The notes: generated from the letters alone by a model not told the origin. DNA of 64,000 bases from Phycisphaerales bacterium (GCA_020845755.1 JADLFE010000052.1:116214-180213), one strand, 5' to 3'. Numbered from the stretch's first letter, positions 25,747 through 35,149 are shown. Numbers and translations are program-made.

Positions 25747-28700
25747 CTATCGCATGACGACGCTGGCGTCGGAGGCCATGATGGTGGAAGCGACGACGGA
25801 GAGTGCGGCGCGTTCGGCCTGAACCTGGGGGCTGGGCTTCTCGGCGGAATCGGGCTTGAGGCCCAGGAGCGCGGCGGCGCTGGCGGTGTCGCTGGCGAAG
25901 GAGTTGGCCTGTTCGTTCAATAGATCGACGAGCGCGGCGAGTTCATCGGGTCTCGGCTCGCGGGCGGCGAAGCGATTGAAGAGCGCGGCGCACTGGGCGG
26001 CGGGAGTTGTTTCGCGCTGAGCGATCGCGGCCGCGGCGCGGGCGCACTCGAAGAAGACCGGGTCGTTCCAGATGACGAGCGGCTGGAGGGGCGTGGTGGT
26101 GGGCTGGCGGCGCGCGAGGCACTCTTCGCGGCTGCCGGCGTCGAAGACGAGCATGTTTGGCGGCGGGGCGGTGCGCTTGCGGAAGGTGTAGATGCTGCGC
26201 CGATGGGCGTTGTCGCCGGTATCGGGGACGTACGCGGATTGCACGTTGGCGCCGGAGTCTTCCCAGATGCCGGGCGGCTGCCAAGGCTTGACGGACGGGC
26301 CGCCGATTTTCTCAACGAGCAGCCCCGAGGCGAGCAGGGCCTGATCGCGGATCATCTCGGCGGAGAGGCGGACGGACGGACCGCGGGAGAGGAAGGCGTT
26401 GGCGTGATCGTCGATGCCCTCGCGATGGTCGCTCGATTGGCGGAAGGTGGAGGAAAGGACGATGCGACGCATCAGAGATTTGACATTCCATCCCGAGGCG
26501 ACGAAATCAGATGCGAGTGAATCGAGGAGTTCCTGATGCACGGGTAATTCGCCCTGCTGACCGAGATTTTCGAGCGTTGGTATCAGGCCGACACCGAAGC
26601 AGAGCGACCAGAGGCGATTGACAGCGACGCGAGCGGTGAGGGGATTGGCGGGGTCGGTTGTCCACGATGCGAGGCCGAGGCGGTCGTGAGGGCGATCGCC
26701 GAACTCCATGATGCCCTTGATGGCGCGATCGGCGCGGACGGGGCGGTCGTGATCGGGCGCGTCGTACCGCCCGCGGGAGAGGACGTAGTTCTGTCGTTCG
26801 AACGGAGCGGTCTCCATCACCATGATCTCGGGGATGGATTCGAGGAGGTCCTGCTCGGCGCGGCGGGCGTCGCGGAGGGTTTCGCGGGCGGCGATGCAGG
26901 CGGCGTCGCGCTGCGCGAACCACGGACCAAGCTCTGCGGGGGGGCGATCCTCGGGCTCGCCGCGGCTGATGCGCGAGAGCCCTTCGGCCAGGCTTCGGAT
27001 GCTGCCGGGCCTGAAGAGTTCGAGCGCATCGAGCGGCGAGAGTTCGCTCGTGAAGAGTTGCAGGTCGGCGAGCGATCCGTTCTTGAAGCCGACATCGCGA
27101 TCACGGAATGCGACTTGCAGAGTGCGGCGGGGAGTTGGGCCGTCGAGGTGATCGCGGGTGGTTTCGGTGGCGGCGGGCTGGCCGTCGAAATAGAGGTGGA
27201 GGCCGGAGGCGCGGGAGGAGCCGTCGTACGTGGCGACGACGTGGACCCAGCGGGCGATGGGGAAAGTGCCGGAGGTTTGGATGGCGGCGGCGGAGCCGGG
27301 CCACATGTGGACGATTTCCCAGCAGAGGCGGCCGTCGCGGATGAGGAGTTGATAGCCCTGCGGGTCGGTTTCGAGCGTGAAGTAACTGGTGTGGAGGATG
27401 ACGGCGCGTGACTTCTCGTCGGGGCAATTGATCCAGAGCGAGAGCGAGATGGGATCGCAGCGGCGGAATTCGGGCGAGTCGTTGAAGGTGGCGCCGACAT
27501 CGCCGTCAAAGAGCGTGGCCTTGCCCGCGGGGGAGTCGGCGGTGCCTTCGAGCGGCCAGCGCTTGGCGGGCTCCGGGGGCGTGAGTTTGAGGGTGGCGGG
27601 CGTGCTTGCCGGCTGTTGCTGCTCGTCGAAGACCGCGTCGATGGCGCTACGTACGGCGCGTTTGGCTGCGTCGGTCTGGGCCGCGGTGAGGGCCACTTCG
27701 GCGTCCTTGACCTTGGCTCGGAGATCGGCGAGCGAGGCTGTTTGCTCGGGCGATGCGAGGCGCATTGCGGGGCGGGGCGTGGCGCTGGTGGCGTATGGAT
27801 AGGTGCCGGCCTCGTCGATCGTGCTGAAGAACGAGCCGAGGCTGTAGTAGTCGTCCTGCGTGATGGGGTCGTACTTGTGGTCGTGGCAGCGCGAGCACTC
27901 GAGCGTCAGGCCGAGGAACGCGGTGCCGAACGTCCGGACGCGGTCAGCGACGTATTCCTGGCGGAACTCCTCGTCGATCGAGCCGCCCTCGTTGGTCTGG
28001 CGGTGCAGGCGGTTGAACGTGGTGGCGAGTTTCTGTTGCTGAGTGGCGTTCGGCAGGAGGTCTCCGGCGATTTGCTCGGTGATGAAGCGGTCGTACGGCA
28101 TGTTGGAGTTGAAAGCGTTGATCAGCCAATCACGCCACGGCCAGACGCGGCACTCCCAGTCGGATTGATAGCCGAATGTGTCGGCGAAGCGGGCGGCGTC
28201 GAGCCAGTCGGCGGCGAGTCGCTCGCCGAACCGCGGCGAGGCGAGCATGGCGTCGACGCGTGTTTCGTATGCGTTGGCGCTGGTGTCCGCGATGAAGGCG
28301 CTGGTTTCGTCGGGCGCGGGAGGCAGTCCGGTGAGCACGAGCGAAGCGCGGCGGAGGAGCGCGGCCTTGTCGGCGGCGCGGCTCGGCGTCCAGCCCTTGG
28401 ATTCGAGCGTGGCGAGCACGAAACGGTCGAGCGGATCACGGGGCCAGGACTGGTCTTTCACGGAAGGCGGCGCGACGGGCTTGGGCGCGACGAACGCCCA
28501 GTGCGGCTCGTACGTGGCGCCTTGCTTGATCCACTCGCGGAGAAGGTCGCGCTCGTCGGGCGAGAGCGAGAGCTTTGACTCGGGCGGCGGCATGACATCG
28601 TCTGGATCGTTTGAGTTAATGCGTGCGACGAGTTCGCTGTCGTCTGGATCGCCGGGCGTGATCGCGCCAAAGCCCGCGCCGAGGTCGGCGGTTGCGCCGT

Positions 28701-29004
28701 CGAAGGAGTCGAGGCGAAGATCGGCCTTGCGAGCGGCGCTGTCCGGGCCGTGGCAGCGGAAGCAGCGGTCCGAAAGGATCGGGCGGATCTGCTTGTTGAA
28801 ACTGATGTGGTCGGCGGGGGATGCCGCGGGCTCGGCGGAGTCGGTTGATCGCGGAGATTCTGAGGGCGGAATCGCAGTGGAGTCTGCCTGTGGCAATCCC
28901 ACGGGCGAGATGGGCGAAGTGACGGCTGTGTCGGGGCGCGGGATCAGCGAGGTCGCTGCGAAGAGAGTTGAGATTGACAAGAGCATGAACGCGATGTGCC
29001 GCAT
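25747..29004 (-). CDS. Planctomycete cytochrome c protein (PSD1 family; DUF1549 + DUF1553)
   Basis: 1085 residues with a signal sequence (MRHIAFMLLSISTLFA). A cytochrome-like motif C81-F-R-C84-H85 (DRCFRCHGPD) is a single heme-c site in the PSCyt1 domain. A DUF1549 region follows at about residues 155-360 (RDPLDRFVLATLE, DAARFADTFGYQSD). A laminin-G-like domain lies near residues 490-650 (LSLWINCPDEK, LHLYFDGQPA). The DUF1553 domain occupies the last third (LTARVAVNRLW, RIVLSSTFRQSS, RSIYTFRKR). The combination is a hallmark of planctomycetes. The start at 29004 is supported by a -10 box just upstream, implying a leaderless message. Confidence 0.92.
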   Translation of the reverse strand: MRHIAFMLLSISTLFAATSLIPRPDTAVTSPISPVGLPQADSTAIPPSESPRSTDSAEPAASPADHISFNKQIRPILSDRCFRCHGPDSAARKADLRLDSFDGATADLGAGFGAITPGDPDDSELVARINSNDPDDVMPPPESKLSLSPDERDLLREWIKQGATYEPHWAFVAPKPVAPPSVKDQSWPRDPLDRFVLATLESKGWTPSRAADKAALLRRASLVLTGLPPAPDETSAFIADTSANAYETRVDAMLASPRFGERLAADWLDAARFADTFGYQSDWECRVWPWRDWLINAFNSNMPYDRFITEQIAGDLLPNATQQQKLATTFNRLHRQTNEGGSIDEEFRQEYVADRVRTFGTAFLGLTLECSRCHDHKYDPITQDDYYSLGSFFSTIDEAGTYPYATSATPRPAMRLASPEQTASLADLRAKVKDAEVALTAAQTDAAKRAVRSAIDAVFDEQQQPASTPATLKLTPPEPAKRWPLEGTADSPAGKATLFDGDVGATFNDSPEFRRCDPISLSLWINCPDEKSRAVILHTSYFTLETDPQGYQLLIRDGRLCWEIVHMWPGSAAAIQTSGTFPIARWVHVVATYDGSSRASGLHLYFDGQPAATETTRDHLDGPTPRRTLQVAFRDRDVGFKNGSLADLQLFTSELSPLDALELFRPGSIRSLAEGLSRISRGEPEDRPPAELGPWFAQRDAACIAARETLRDARRAEQDLLESIPEIMVMETAPFERQNYVLSRGRYDAPDHDRPVRADRAIKGIMEFGDRPHDRLGLASWTTDPANPLTARVAVNRLWSLCFGVGLIPTLENLGQQGELPVHQELLDSLASDFVASGWNVKSLMRRIVLSSTFRQSSDHREGIDDHANAFLSRGPSVRLSAEMIRDQALLASGLLVEKIGGPSVKPWQPPGIWEDSGANVQSAYVPDTGDNAHRRSIYTFRKRTAPPPNMLVFDAGSREECLARRQPTTTPLQPLVIWNDPVFFECARAAAAIAQRETTPAAQCAALFNRFAAREPRPDELAALVDLLNEQANSFASDTASAAALLGLKPDSAEKPSPQVQAERAALSVVASTIMASDASVVMR

Positions 29005-29010
29005 GCAGGC

Positions 29011-29016
29011 AGTATA
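29011..29016 (-). promoter_or_regulatory. Probable -10 box (TATACT) of the PSD1 gene
   Basis: On the minus strand, TATACT ends six bases before the ATG at 29004. Transcription would start on or next to the start codon, and no Shine-Dalgarno motif is present. The -35 region is not convincing. Confidence 0.4.
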
Positions 29017-29174
29017 AAGAGAAGTTCCGCTGACGCACAGTCGATTGGTTCGGTGTGCAGCCGGAACAACGTGAACTTCGACCCGGACGTTCGCGGAGCC
29101 CCGGGTCCGGCGTCCCGACAACGCGATCGGGCGTGCAGCGCCGCGGATTGGGTTGGGGATGCATGGTTCGGGTG

Positions 29175-30404
29175 CTAGTGCCCGAGGGCGCGGAGGACGA
29201 CGGTCGCGTAGCAGCCCGAGGGCAGGGAGAAGCGGGCGGTGCGCGCAATGCGTCCCTTGGCGAATTCGTCGGGCACGGGCGCGGAGAGCGAGAAATCCGC
29301 CGTGCGCATGAAGAGCGGGCGATCGCCAGTATCGAAGCGCGGGCGGCGGAGAGACGGGAGGTCGAGTTGGTCCAACGAGAGCGATTCACGCGAGAGAATG
29401 ACGGCGAGTGCGCGGACCCAGTCGGCGTTCATCGTGGCGTTGATCGGTGCGCCTTTGCGCGGGAGCGGCGTGACGAGTTGCGTCAGGTCCGACGGCATGG
29501 CGTCGGCGCGCGCGAAGACAAGCGGGCCGTGGTCGGTCGTGACTTCGATCGTGGCGCCGGGATCTGTGGCGAGTGACTGACGAAGCAGTTCGGCGGCGGC
29601 GTGGTTCCACAGCCAGGATTGGAACGCGTCGAGGCACATGCGCTGATCGATCATCGGGAGCGCGGCGAAGGCCTCGGCGAACGAGCCGCCGGACGCGAGC
29701 ACCTCGATGGCGCGCCTGTGGGGCGAGGGCGGCGCGGCGGCGAGCAGGGATTGCCACTGGCCCCAGTGCGTGGCGGCGGCGCGCGTGAAGGCGCGGCGTG
29801 CGCCGGTGTCCTTGCGTGCGGGCGTGGCGATAAGGAGTTTGAGAGCGGATTCGAAATCGCCGCGGACGAGGTGGGCGGCGGCGAAGCCCTGGCCGTGCCG
29901 GGCCGAGCCGAAACGCTGCTCGCCGAAGTAGTTGGTGACCAGGAGCGTGGACGCGTCGGGGGTTGCGAGCGCGGCGGCGTGACGGGTCATTCGGTCGCAT
30001 GCCTCGCGTGTCAGGCCGCGGACGACGATCTCGAAGTGATTGGAATCGATGATGGATGCGTCGACGGGCTCCGAACCCCACCCGATGAGTGATGCACGGA
30101 TGGCGGGCGCGATGATTTCGGAGGCGAAGCGATCGGCGCTGGCGATGTCGCGGGCTTTGGCGCTGATGTGCTGGATGGTGAAGGCGTGCTTGTCCTTCAG
30201 GCCTGCGTGGGCAACGTCGCCGGGCTTGATCGCCAGCGCCTTGGCGAGGCGGGCGGTGGCTTCGGGCGTGGAGAGCGAGGTCTTCTCGAGGCGATAGATC
30301 GCGTGGAGAGTTCGCGAGTCGGCGGCGGGGCGCATCGATTCACGGAACGTAGCGTCCGCGTGCTCTTCGACGCGAAAATCGGTTGGCACGCGACGGATCG
30401 TCAT
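29175..30404 (-). CDS. truD: tRNA pseudouridine(13) synthase
   Basis: 409 residues. TruD converts U13 to pseudouridine in tRNA. The catalytic Asp is D71 in HAGLKDKHAFTIQ. The other family signatures are the N-terminal DFRVEE, NYFGEQRFGSARHGQG and a long insertion domain before FQSWLWNHAAAELLR. The start is the ATG at 30404. It lies 21 bases after the rhodanese gene on the same strand, so it is probably co-transcribed in the group running from 32.6 kb. The neighbours (rhodanese, RecX, lipoprotein) do not share a pathway with it. Confidence 0.93.
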   Translation of the reverse strand: MTIRRVPTDFRVEEHADATFRESMRPAADSRTLHAIYRLEKTSLSTPEATARLAKALAIKPGDVAHAGLKDKHAFTIQHISAKARDIASADRFASEIIAPAIRASLIGWGSEPVDASIIDSNHFEIVVRGLTREACDRMTRHAAALATPDASTLLVTNYFGEQRFGSARHGQGFAAAHLVRGDFESALKLLIATPARKDTGARRAFTRAAATHWGQWQSLLAAAPPSPHRRAIEVLASGGSFAEAFAALPMIDQRMCLDAFQSWLWNHAAAELLRQSLATDPGATIEVTTDHGPLVFARADAMPSDLTQLVTPLPRKGAPINATMNADWVRALAVILSRESLSLDQLDLPSLRRPRFDTGDRPLFMRTADFSLSAPVPDEFAKGRIARTARFSLPSGCYATVVLRALGH

Positions 30405-30425
30405 TGTGAGACTGTAGCGGAGCGG

Positions 30426-30833
30426 CTATTTCACAACCTTGTAGCCGAGCAGGCCGCGCTCGTAGCGAGGGACGGTGTCGTCGGCGGAGAGGGACCACGC
30501 ATCGATGCCGCCGGCGACGGACATGGCCTGCGGCTTGCCGAGGGCGCGGGCCATGAGTGCGGCCTTCATGGAGCGGACACCGTGGTGGCACATGAAGGCG
30601 ATCGGCCCGTCGTGGTCGGCGAGTTCGTCGATGCGCTTTTCGAGTTCGTTGAGAGGAATGTGCGTGGCGGCGGGGACGCGGGCGAGTTCGAGTTCTTCAC
30701 TGGTGCGGACGTCGATGAGGAGCAGGCCGCGGGCGAGCGCGGCGCGTGCGTCGGAGGCGGAGAATTCGTACTCGGGCTTGAAGGGATAACCAGGAGGGAG
30801 GCCGCGCGAGTCAAACTGAGCAGGCGCGGCCAT
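30426..30833 (-). CDS. Rhodanese-domain protein
   Basis: 135 residues, a single rhodanese domain. The active-site Cys is C82 in the loop CHHGVRS, the type found in sulfur-transfer proteins and ThiI/MoeB-linked domains. The strands LLLIDVRTSEELELARV and GPIAFMCHHGVRS fit the fold, as does the end AMSVAGGIDAWS. It may transfer sulfane sulfur or act as a phosphatase-like protein; the specific partner is unknown. Its ATG overlaps the stop of the upstream lipoprotein gene by one base (TAATG), suggesting translational coupling. Confidence 0.9.
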   Translation of the reverse strand: MAAPAQFDSRGLPPGYPFKPEYEFSASDARAALARGLLLIDVRTSEELELARVPAATHIPLNELEKRIDELADHDGPIAFMCHHGVRSMKAALMARALGKPQAMSVAGGIDAWSLSADDTVPRYERGLLGYKVVK

Positions 30834-31639
30834 TAGTGCGAACTCCCATCGGGCTTGGCGGGCGAGGATTCCGCCGGCGCGCTATCGGGCGGCGTGGAGG
30901 GCGGAGCAGCGCCGGTCGCGGGCTCGGTCTGCACGGGAGGGCGATTGGAGTTGTCGTCTTCGTGCGCGGGGTCGCCGGGCACGAAGAGCGATTCCTCTTC
31001 GTAGGCCGGGGTCATGCGGTGCGGGATGTTGGTGTCGTGCAGGTCTTCCATCGTCTCGGGGCGTTCCCCTCGATTGGGCGCACGGTCATAGGTGCCCATC
31101 GGGCTCCAAGCCCTGCGCCACGGCTGGTAGATCGCCATCGCAAAGGGCATGCGGACCAATTCGAGCGAGGCGTGGACGGGCTCGAGGATGCTCTCAAAGA
31201 AGCGATCTCGCGACCAGGTTGATCCGCCGTCGAGTTCAAGGGCGCTCATCGTGGTTGGATACTCACCGCGCTGGCGGCGGAGTTGTCGCGGCCCGATCGG
31301 TGCTAGGAAGCGGTACGTGGGGCGGTGGTGCGTGGCGTCAACGGGGAGCGCGTAGACCGTTGGTTCCCATGCGGAACGATCGAGCGAGGTGAGGGAGGGT
31401 GGATCATCGGCCCGCTGGGTGTCTTCGCTGCTCAACACCTGCGACGCGGGCTGAAACGCCTGGAGCGTGACATCATCGCCGATGCGATTCCGCGAATTTG
31501 ATTCAGCGCAGCCCGGGAGCCCAACGCCGACACACGCGAGTAAGTGCGATCCTGCGGCGATCGCGGCGTGCAGTGAGTTCGCGGGGGCGCACGTCGATGC
31601 CTTGATCGTCTTGGGCTTGTTCGACTCTGCGTTGGTCAT
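30833..31639 (-). CDS. Putative lipoprotein of unknown function
   Basis: 268 residues from ATG 31639, which overlaps the recX stop as ATGA. A hydrophobic segment ends in the lipobox-like LPGC (LLACVGVGLPGCAESN), suggesting a lipid-anchored protein, although the stretch before the cysteine is unusually long. The central part (TYRFLAPIGPRQLRRQRGEYPT, RDRFFESILEPVHASLELVRMPFAMAIYQPWRRA) looks ordered. The C-terminus is low-complexity, rich in Pro, Ala, Ser and Glu. I do not recognise a family. The gene sits between recX and rhodanese in a compact minus-strand block. Confidence 0.6.
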   Translation of the reverse strand: MTNAESNKPKTIKASTCAPANSLHAAIAAGSHLLACVGVGLPGCAESNSRNRIGDDVTLQAFQPASQVLSSEDTQRADDPPSLTSLDRSAWEPTVYALPVDATHHRPTYRFLAPIGPRQLRRQRGEYPTTMSALELDGGSTWSRDRFFESILEPVHASLELVRMPFAMAIYQPWRRAWSPMGTYDRAPNRGERPETMEDLHDTNIPHRMTPAYEEESLFVPGDPAHEDDNSNRPPVQTEPATGAAPPSTPPDSAPAESSPAKPDGSSH

Positions 31640-32277
31640 GGGCAATCGTCCTTGAGATGGGCCGCACGATGCGGAAGGGTATCACCCGAATCGGCGTCCG
31701 ACTCCGGCGGACCAAGGGCGTCCATGGCGTGCTGGATGTCGTCTTCTTCAAACCCGCGCCGGGCGAGGGCGGCGGCGATGCGCCGGTAGAGCCTGGTATC
31801 GAGGTTCGCGCGTGGCTGAGACCTCGCCTTGGCGGATTGCGCTCCGGAGGGAGGAGGCGATCGCTTTGTTGCGGCCTTTGAAGCGGGCCTGGCCGTGAAC
31901 TGCTTGAATAGGTCTCGTGCGACCAACAGGGCGTCGTCCGCGCCGCGTCGGTTACGGGTGGCGGCGTCGATGGTCCGAGCGGCCAGATTCTCATCGATCA
32001 TGCGTCGTGCAAGACGATCCTCGAGGCGACGCCGGCCGACCGGGCCCTGCTCAAGTTCGCGCGCGATTGTGTGCTCTGCCAGGCGAGAGTCGTTGATCAG
32101 ACGGGCGCGCTCAAACTCCGCGACGACGCGGGCGGCGATCGGCTCGGGCGTGTTGCGGGCGAGCAGGCGCTGTCGCAGTTCATCGCTGGAGCGATCACGC
32201 ACGCGCAGCAGATTGACCGCGGCACGACGTGCGGCGTCGAGATCGAGCGGCGGGCGTGGCTTTGGTGTTCGAGCCAT
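31636..32277 (-). CDS. recX: Regulatory protein RecX
   Basis: 213 residues with the RecX three-helix repeats: LRVRDRSSDELRQRLL near the N-terminus, LINDSRLAEHTIARELEQGPVGRRRLEDRLA in the middle and RRGFEEDDIQHAMDAL at the end. RecX binds RecA filaments and limits their activity. A low-complexity linker of about 40 residues, rich in Ala, Ser, Lys and Pro (residues ~125-160), separates the last two repeats and makes the protein longer than the usual 150-170 residues. recA is not adjacent in this window. Confidence 0.8.
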   Translation of the reverse strand: MARTPKPRPPLDLDAARRAAVNLLRVRDRSSDELRQRLLARNTPEPIAARVVAEFERARLINDSRLAEHTIARELEQGPVGRRRLEDRLARRMIDENLAARTIDAATRNRRGADDALLVARDLFKQFTARPASKAATKRSPPPSGAQSAKARSQPRANLDTRLYRRIAAALARRGFEEDDIQHAMDALGPPESDADSGDTLPHRAAHLKDDCP

Positions 32278-32333
32278 GACTGATCAGTTTTTGTCCCGTG
32301 CGTCGTACCCGACACTTGGTGTTTCCGTACCGA

Positions 32334-32642
32334 TCAACCCAACTGATCCAGCAACTCGCGCATTTCGGACATCGCGTGAGCGTCACCGGCGGCCTTGGCG
32401 GCGTTGATCCCCCGATTGAGCGTGTCGATCGCATCGCCTTTGAGCCCCGCTTCGCTTTGCACACGCGCCTTATGAAAGTACGCGTAGCAATAGGCGGGGT
32501 CGGCGGCGATGCAGCGGTCGAAGTAGGCAAAGGCCCTGTCATTCTGGGCGATTTTGGCGTATTCCATCGCCAGCCCGTAGAGCACGAAGGCGTCGGCGGG
32601 GTCGATGGCGAGGAGTTTTTCGAGCTGGGCGATGCTCGGCAT
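32334..32642 (-). CDS. Small TPR protein
   Basis: 102 residues with about two to three tetratricopeptide units: LEKLLAIDPADAFVLYGLAMEYAKI, then DRAFAYFDRCIAADPAYCYAYFHKARVQ, then GDAIDTLNRGINAAKAAGDAHAMSEM. TPR repeats mediate protein contact and no catalytic motif is present. The start at 32642 (MPSIAQLEKLL) begins directly with the first repeat; a longer in-frame version would extend into the divergent dehydrogenase gene and is rejected. It lies 56 bases upstream of recX on the same strand. Confidence 0.75.
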   Translation of the reverse strand: MPSIAQLEKLLAIDPADAFVLYGLAMEYAKIAQNDRAFAYFDRCIAADPAYCYAYFHKARVQSEAGLKGDAIDTLNRGINAAKAAGDAHAMSEMRELLDQLG

Positions 32643-32744
32643 GGATCGAGTGTACGCGGCGGGAGGGCCGGGGTATGCTGTGGAAAACACCTCGCCCGTG
32701 CGCCGGCCGTCCGTCGCCCCGGGCGACTTCTCGGGAGGTCTTCC

Positions 32745-33620
32745 ATGGGCACCACCACGATCGGCATCATCGGTTCGGGGCAGATGGGCGGCGGAATCGC
32801 GCTGGTCGCGGCCGTGGCCAAGCACAACGTCGTCGTCTACGACAAGGCCAACGAGGCGCTTACGAAGTGCAAGGCCGATCACGCCAAGCGATTGGCACGC
32901 GAGGTCGAGAAGGGGCGTATGAACCAGGGCGACGTCGACGCGGCGCTCGGGCGGCTGAAGTATGTGCATCACCTCGACGGGCTGAAGGATGCGGAGGTGG
33001 TGATCGAGGCGATCGTGGAGGACGCCAAGGTCAAGTGCGAGTTGTTCGCGATGCTCGCCAAGATGTTCCCGGGCAACCAGATCCTGGCGACGAACACGAG
33101 TTCGATCAGCATCACGGAGATCGCCGCGGCGGCGGACCACGCGCACAAGGGCGCGGGCGAACGCGTGATCGGCATGCACTTCTTCAACCCCGTTCCGGTG
33201 ATGAAACTGGTGGAGGTGATCAAGGGCAACCAGACCAGCGCGACGACGACGGAGCGCGTGATCGCGCTCTCGCAGAGCATGGGCAAGACGCCGATTCCCG
33301 CCAACGACCGCGCGGGATTCGTCTCCAACCGCGTGCTGATGCCGATGATCAACGAGGCTTTCTACGCTTGGATGGAGGGCGTGGCCGAGCCGGCCCACAT
33401 CGACGAGATCATGAAGCTCGGGTGCAACTTCCCGATGGGCCCCTTGCGCCTGGCGGACTTCATCGGCCTGGACACGTGCGTTCACATCATGAACGTGCTG
33501 GCCGACGGGCTGAACAACGATCGCTATCGCGCGTGCCCGCTCTTGAAGCAGCTGGTGGCGGCGGGGCGGCTGGGCGATAAGTCCGGGCGCGGCGTGTTTG
33601 ATTACACGGCGGCGAAGTAG
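32745..33620 (+). CDS. 3-hydroxybutyryl-CoA / 3-hydroxyacyl-CoA dehydrogenase
   Basis: 291 residues, NAD(P)-dependent dehydrogenase of fatty-acid or butyrate metabolism. The dinucleotide site is IGIIGSGQMGGGIA. The catalytic His lies in VIGMHFFNPVPVMKLVE, followed by ATNTSSISI (strand-loop) earlier and NDRAGFVSNRVLMPMINEAF in the C-terminal helical domain. The substrate-binding helices include PMGPLRLADFIGLDT. The start at 32745 has GGAGG six bases upstream. It resembles PaaH/Hbd-type enzymes. No thiolase or crotonase gene is adjacent, so the pathway cannot be told from context. Confidence 0.92.
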   Translation: MGTTTIGIIGSGQMGGGIALVAAVAKHNVVVYDKANEALTKCKADHAKRLAREVEKGRMNQGDVDAALGRLKYVHHLDGLKDAEVVIEAIVEDAKVKCELFAMLAKMFPGNQILATNTSSISITEIAAAADHAHKGAGERVIGMHFFNPVPVMKLVEVIKGNQTSATTTERVIALSQSMGKTPIPANDRAGFVSNRVLMPMINEAFYAWMEGVAEPAHIDEIMKLGCNFPMGPLRLADFIGLDTCVHIMNVLADGLNNDRYRACPLLKQLVAAGRLGDKSGRGVFDYTAAK

Positions 33621-33677
33621 GGCCGTTGCGAGTCGCGCGGAGGATTGGACGCGGGTACTGCCGCGGGAGGAAGCACC

Positions 33678-35129
33678 GTGAAACGATCGGGCCGAGTGTG
33701 CAGTGCGCGAATCGCGGTGCTCGGTGCGGCGTGCCTTTCGCTCCTTGGCCTGCCGCCGACGGCGCTTGCGCAGGACGAGAAGCCCGCCGAGTTTGTGCCC
33801 GGGCCGCTGGTGGATTACGGGCAGAGGTTATACGACCTGACGATCCGCGATCAGGACCCGACGGCTCCGAACGGCTACGACGCGATGGTGCGGATTGGCG
33901 CGATCCTGGACGAACTCGATCGAGATTTCGCGGAGCGATACGGCGGCCCGGAGAAAAGGCCCGAGGATTGGCCGGAGGAGGTCGGATTTCCGATCGACTT
34001 TGACGCGCTCACTCGCTCGGACACGCCGGAGGAGTCAAAGCGGATCACGCGGGAGTACATGGCGAGGATCGAGGCGAGCGGGATTCCGGCAGAGCTGCGG
34101 GGGCTGCGAGGTTGCCGGCTGTTTGTGAGGCCGAAGGCGACTGGGGCATTGATTGATGTGATTCGAGACGAGGTTGGTCGCGGGCGGAAGCTTGTGCGAT
34201 TTCTCAAGGCCCATTCAGCCGATGCTGCCGCTCGCGGAGATTGGCACGCCATCATTGAAGATGTGGTCGATGTCCGCGCAATTGCTTCTGCGCTCGGGCG
34301 AGAGCCTGTACTGATTTCGCACTTTGTTGCGATCGCGATGGACACGCTCGCCGCGCAGGTGATTCGCGACTCCATGGTCGTGAGCGAACCTGATCAGAAA
34401 TCGCTCATTGAGCTTGAGGACAAAGCCGGAAGAGAGCTTCCGTACCTTTCGATCACACGTGCAATCGAGGGAGAGCATTTGTGGTATCTCGATATTTCGC
34501 AGCGTGTGCATGATGCGAATGGTCGTTTCGCGCCGGCGGAGTTGGAGCGGCTTGTAGAGACGAAGGGACAAACGCCATTCCCACAGGCTGCCTTGGCACT
34601 GATGCCGGATCGCGCCGCGTCCGACGCGATGGCCGCGCTGGTGTACGCACGCCTTCGCGAGGTCGCACAGTTGCCGCGCCGAAATCGCCCGCGGACTCCC
34701 GACGGGCGTGTAGAGCTTGGGATTCTGCGCCCACAGACGTATGTTGTTGTTGGTGCCGCCCTTGCAAACGTGGACAACGTGTGTGATGCGCCCGATCGGC
34801 ACGCGGTGCAGCTGAACTCCGCATTGCTCATCATCGCCGTCGAGCGATGCCGGCTTGCGCGTGGCAGGTACCCGGAGAAGCTCGATGAACTCGTGCCGGA
34901 ATTTCTGCCGGGCGTGCCGGAAGACCCCTATTTTGAGAAGGGCTTTGTCTACAAGCGCGGCGATGATCCCTCGGTCAAGGGGAGCTACACGCTGTATTCC
35001 GTCGGCGATGACGGCGAGGACAACGGCGGGCTGAGGGCCGAGCACGAGCACGACGCCCTTGTGCCCGCCGGCAAGGGGACGGACTTTGTGTTCATGCCGC
35101 CGCAGAAGATCGGGCACACGGACCGGTAA
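33678..35129 (+). CDS. Exported hypothetical protein
   Basis: 483 residues from GTG 33678, which has GGAGG seven bases upstream. A signal peptide (KRSGRVCSARIAVLGAACLSLL ... TALAQ) is predicted, with cleavage after ALA. The final 70 residues (RGRYPEKLDELVPEFLP, PEDPYFEKGFVYKR, YTLYSVGDDGEDNGG) match a pattern I associate with many planctomycete proteins of unknown function. The rest is mainly helical. The middle third (about 34130-34560) is clearly less GC-rich than the ends, with codons such as ATT, TTT and GAA being frequent. I do not know its function. Confidence 0.7.
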   Translation: MKRSGRVCSARIAVLGAACLSLLGLPPTALAQDEKPAEFVPGPLVDYGQRLYDLTIRDQDPTAPNGYDAMVRIGAILDELDRDFAERYGGPEKRPEDWPEEVGFPIDFDALTRSDTPEESKRITREYMARIEASGIPAELRGLRGCRLFVRPKATGALIDVIRDEVGRGRKLVRFLKAHSADAAARGDWHAIIEDVVDVRAIASALGREPVLISHFVAIAMDTLAAQVIRDSMVVSEPDQKSLIELEDKAGRELPYLSITRAIEGEHLWYLDISQRVHDANGRFAPAELERLVETKGQTPFPQAALALMPDRAASDAMAALVYARLREVAQLPRRNRPRTPDGRVELGILRPQTYVVVGAALANVDNVCDAPDRHAVQLNSALLIIAVERCRLARGRYPEKLDELVPEFLPGVPEDPYFEKGFVYKRGDDPSVKGSYTLYSVGDDGEDNGGLRAEHEHDALVPAGKGTDFVFMPPQKIGHTDR

Positions 35130-35149
35130 CGCGAAAGTCACCGGGCGAT

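Noticed and set aside
33645..33677. TTG start 33 bases upstream of the exported protein
   Set aside because: GTG 33678 has a GGAGG at good spacing and gives a clean signal peptide.
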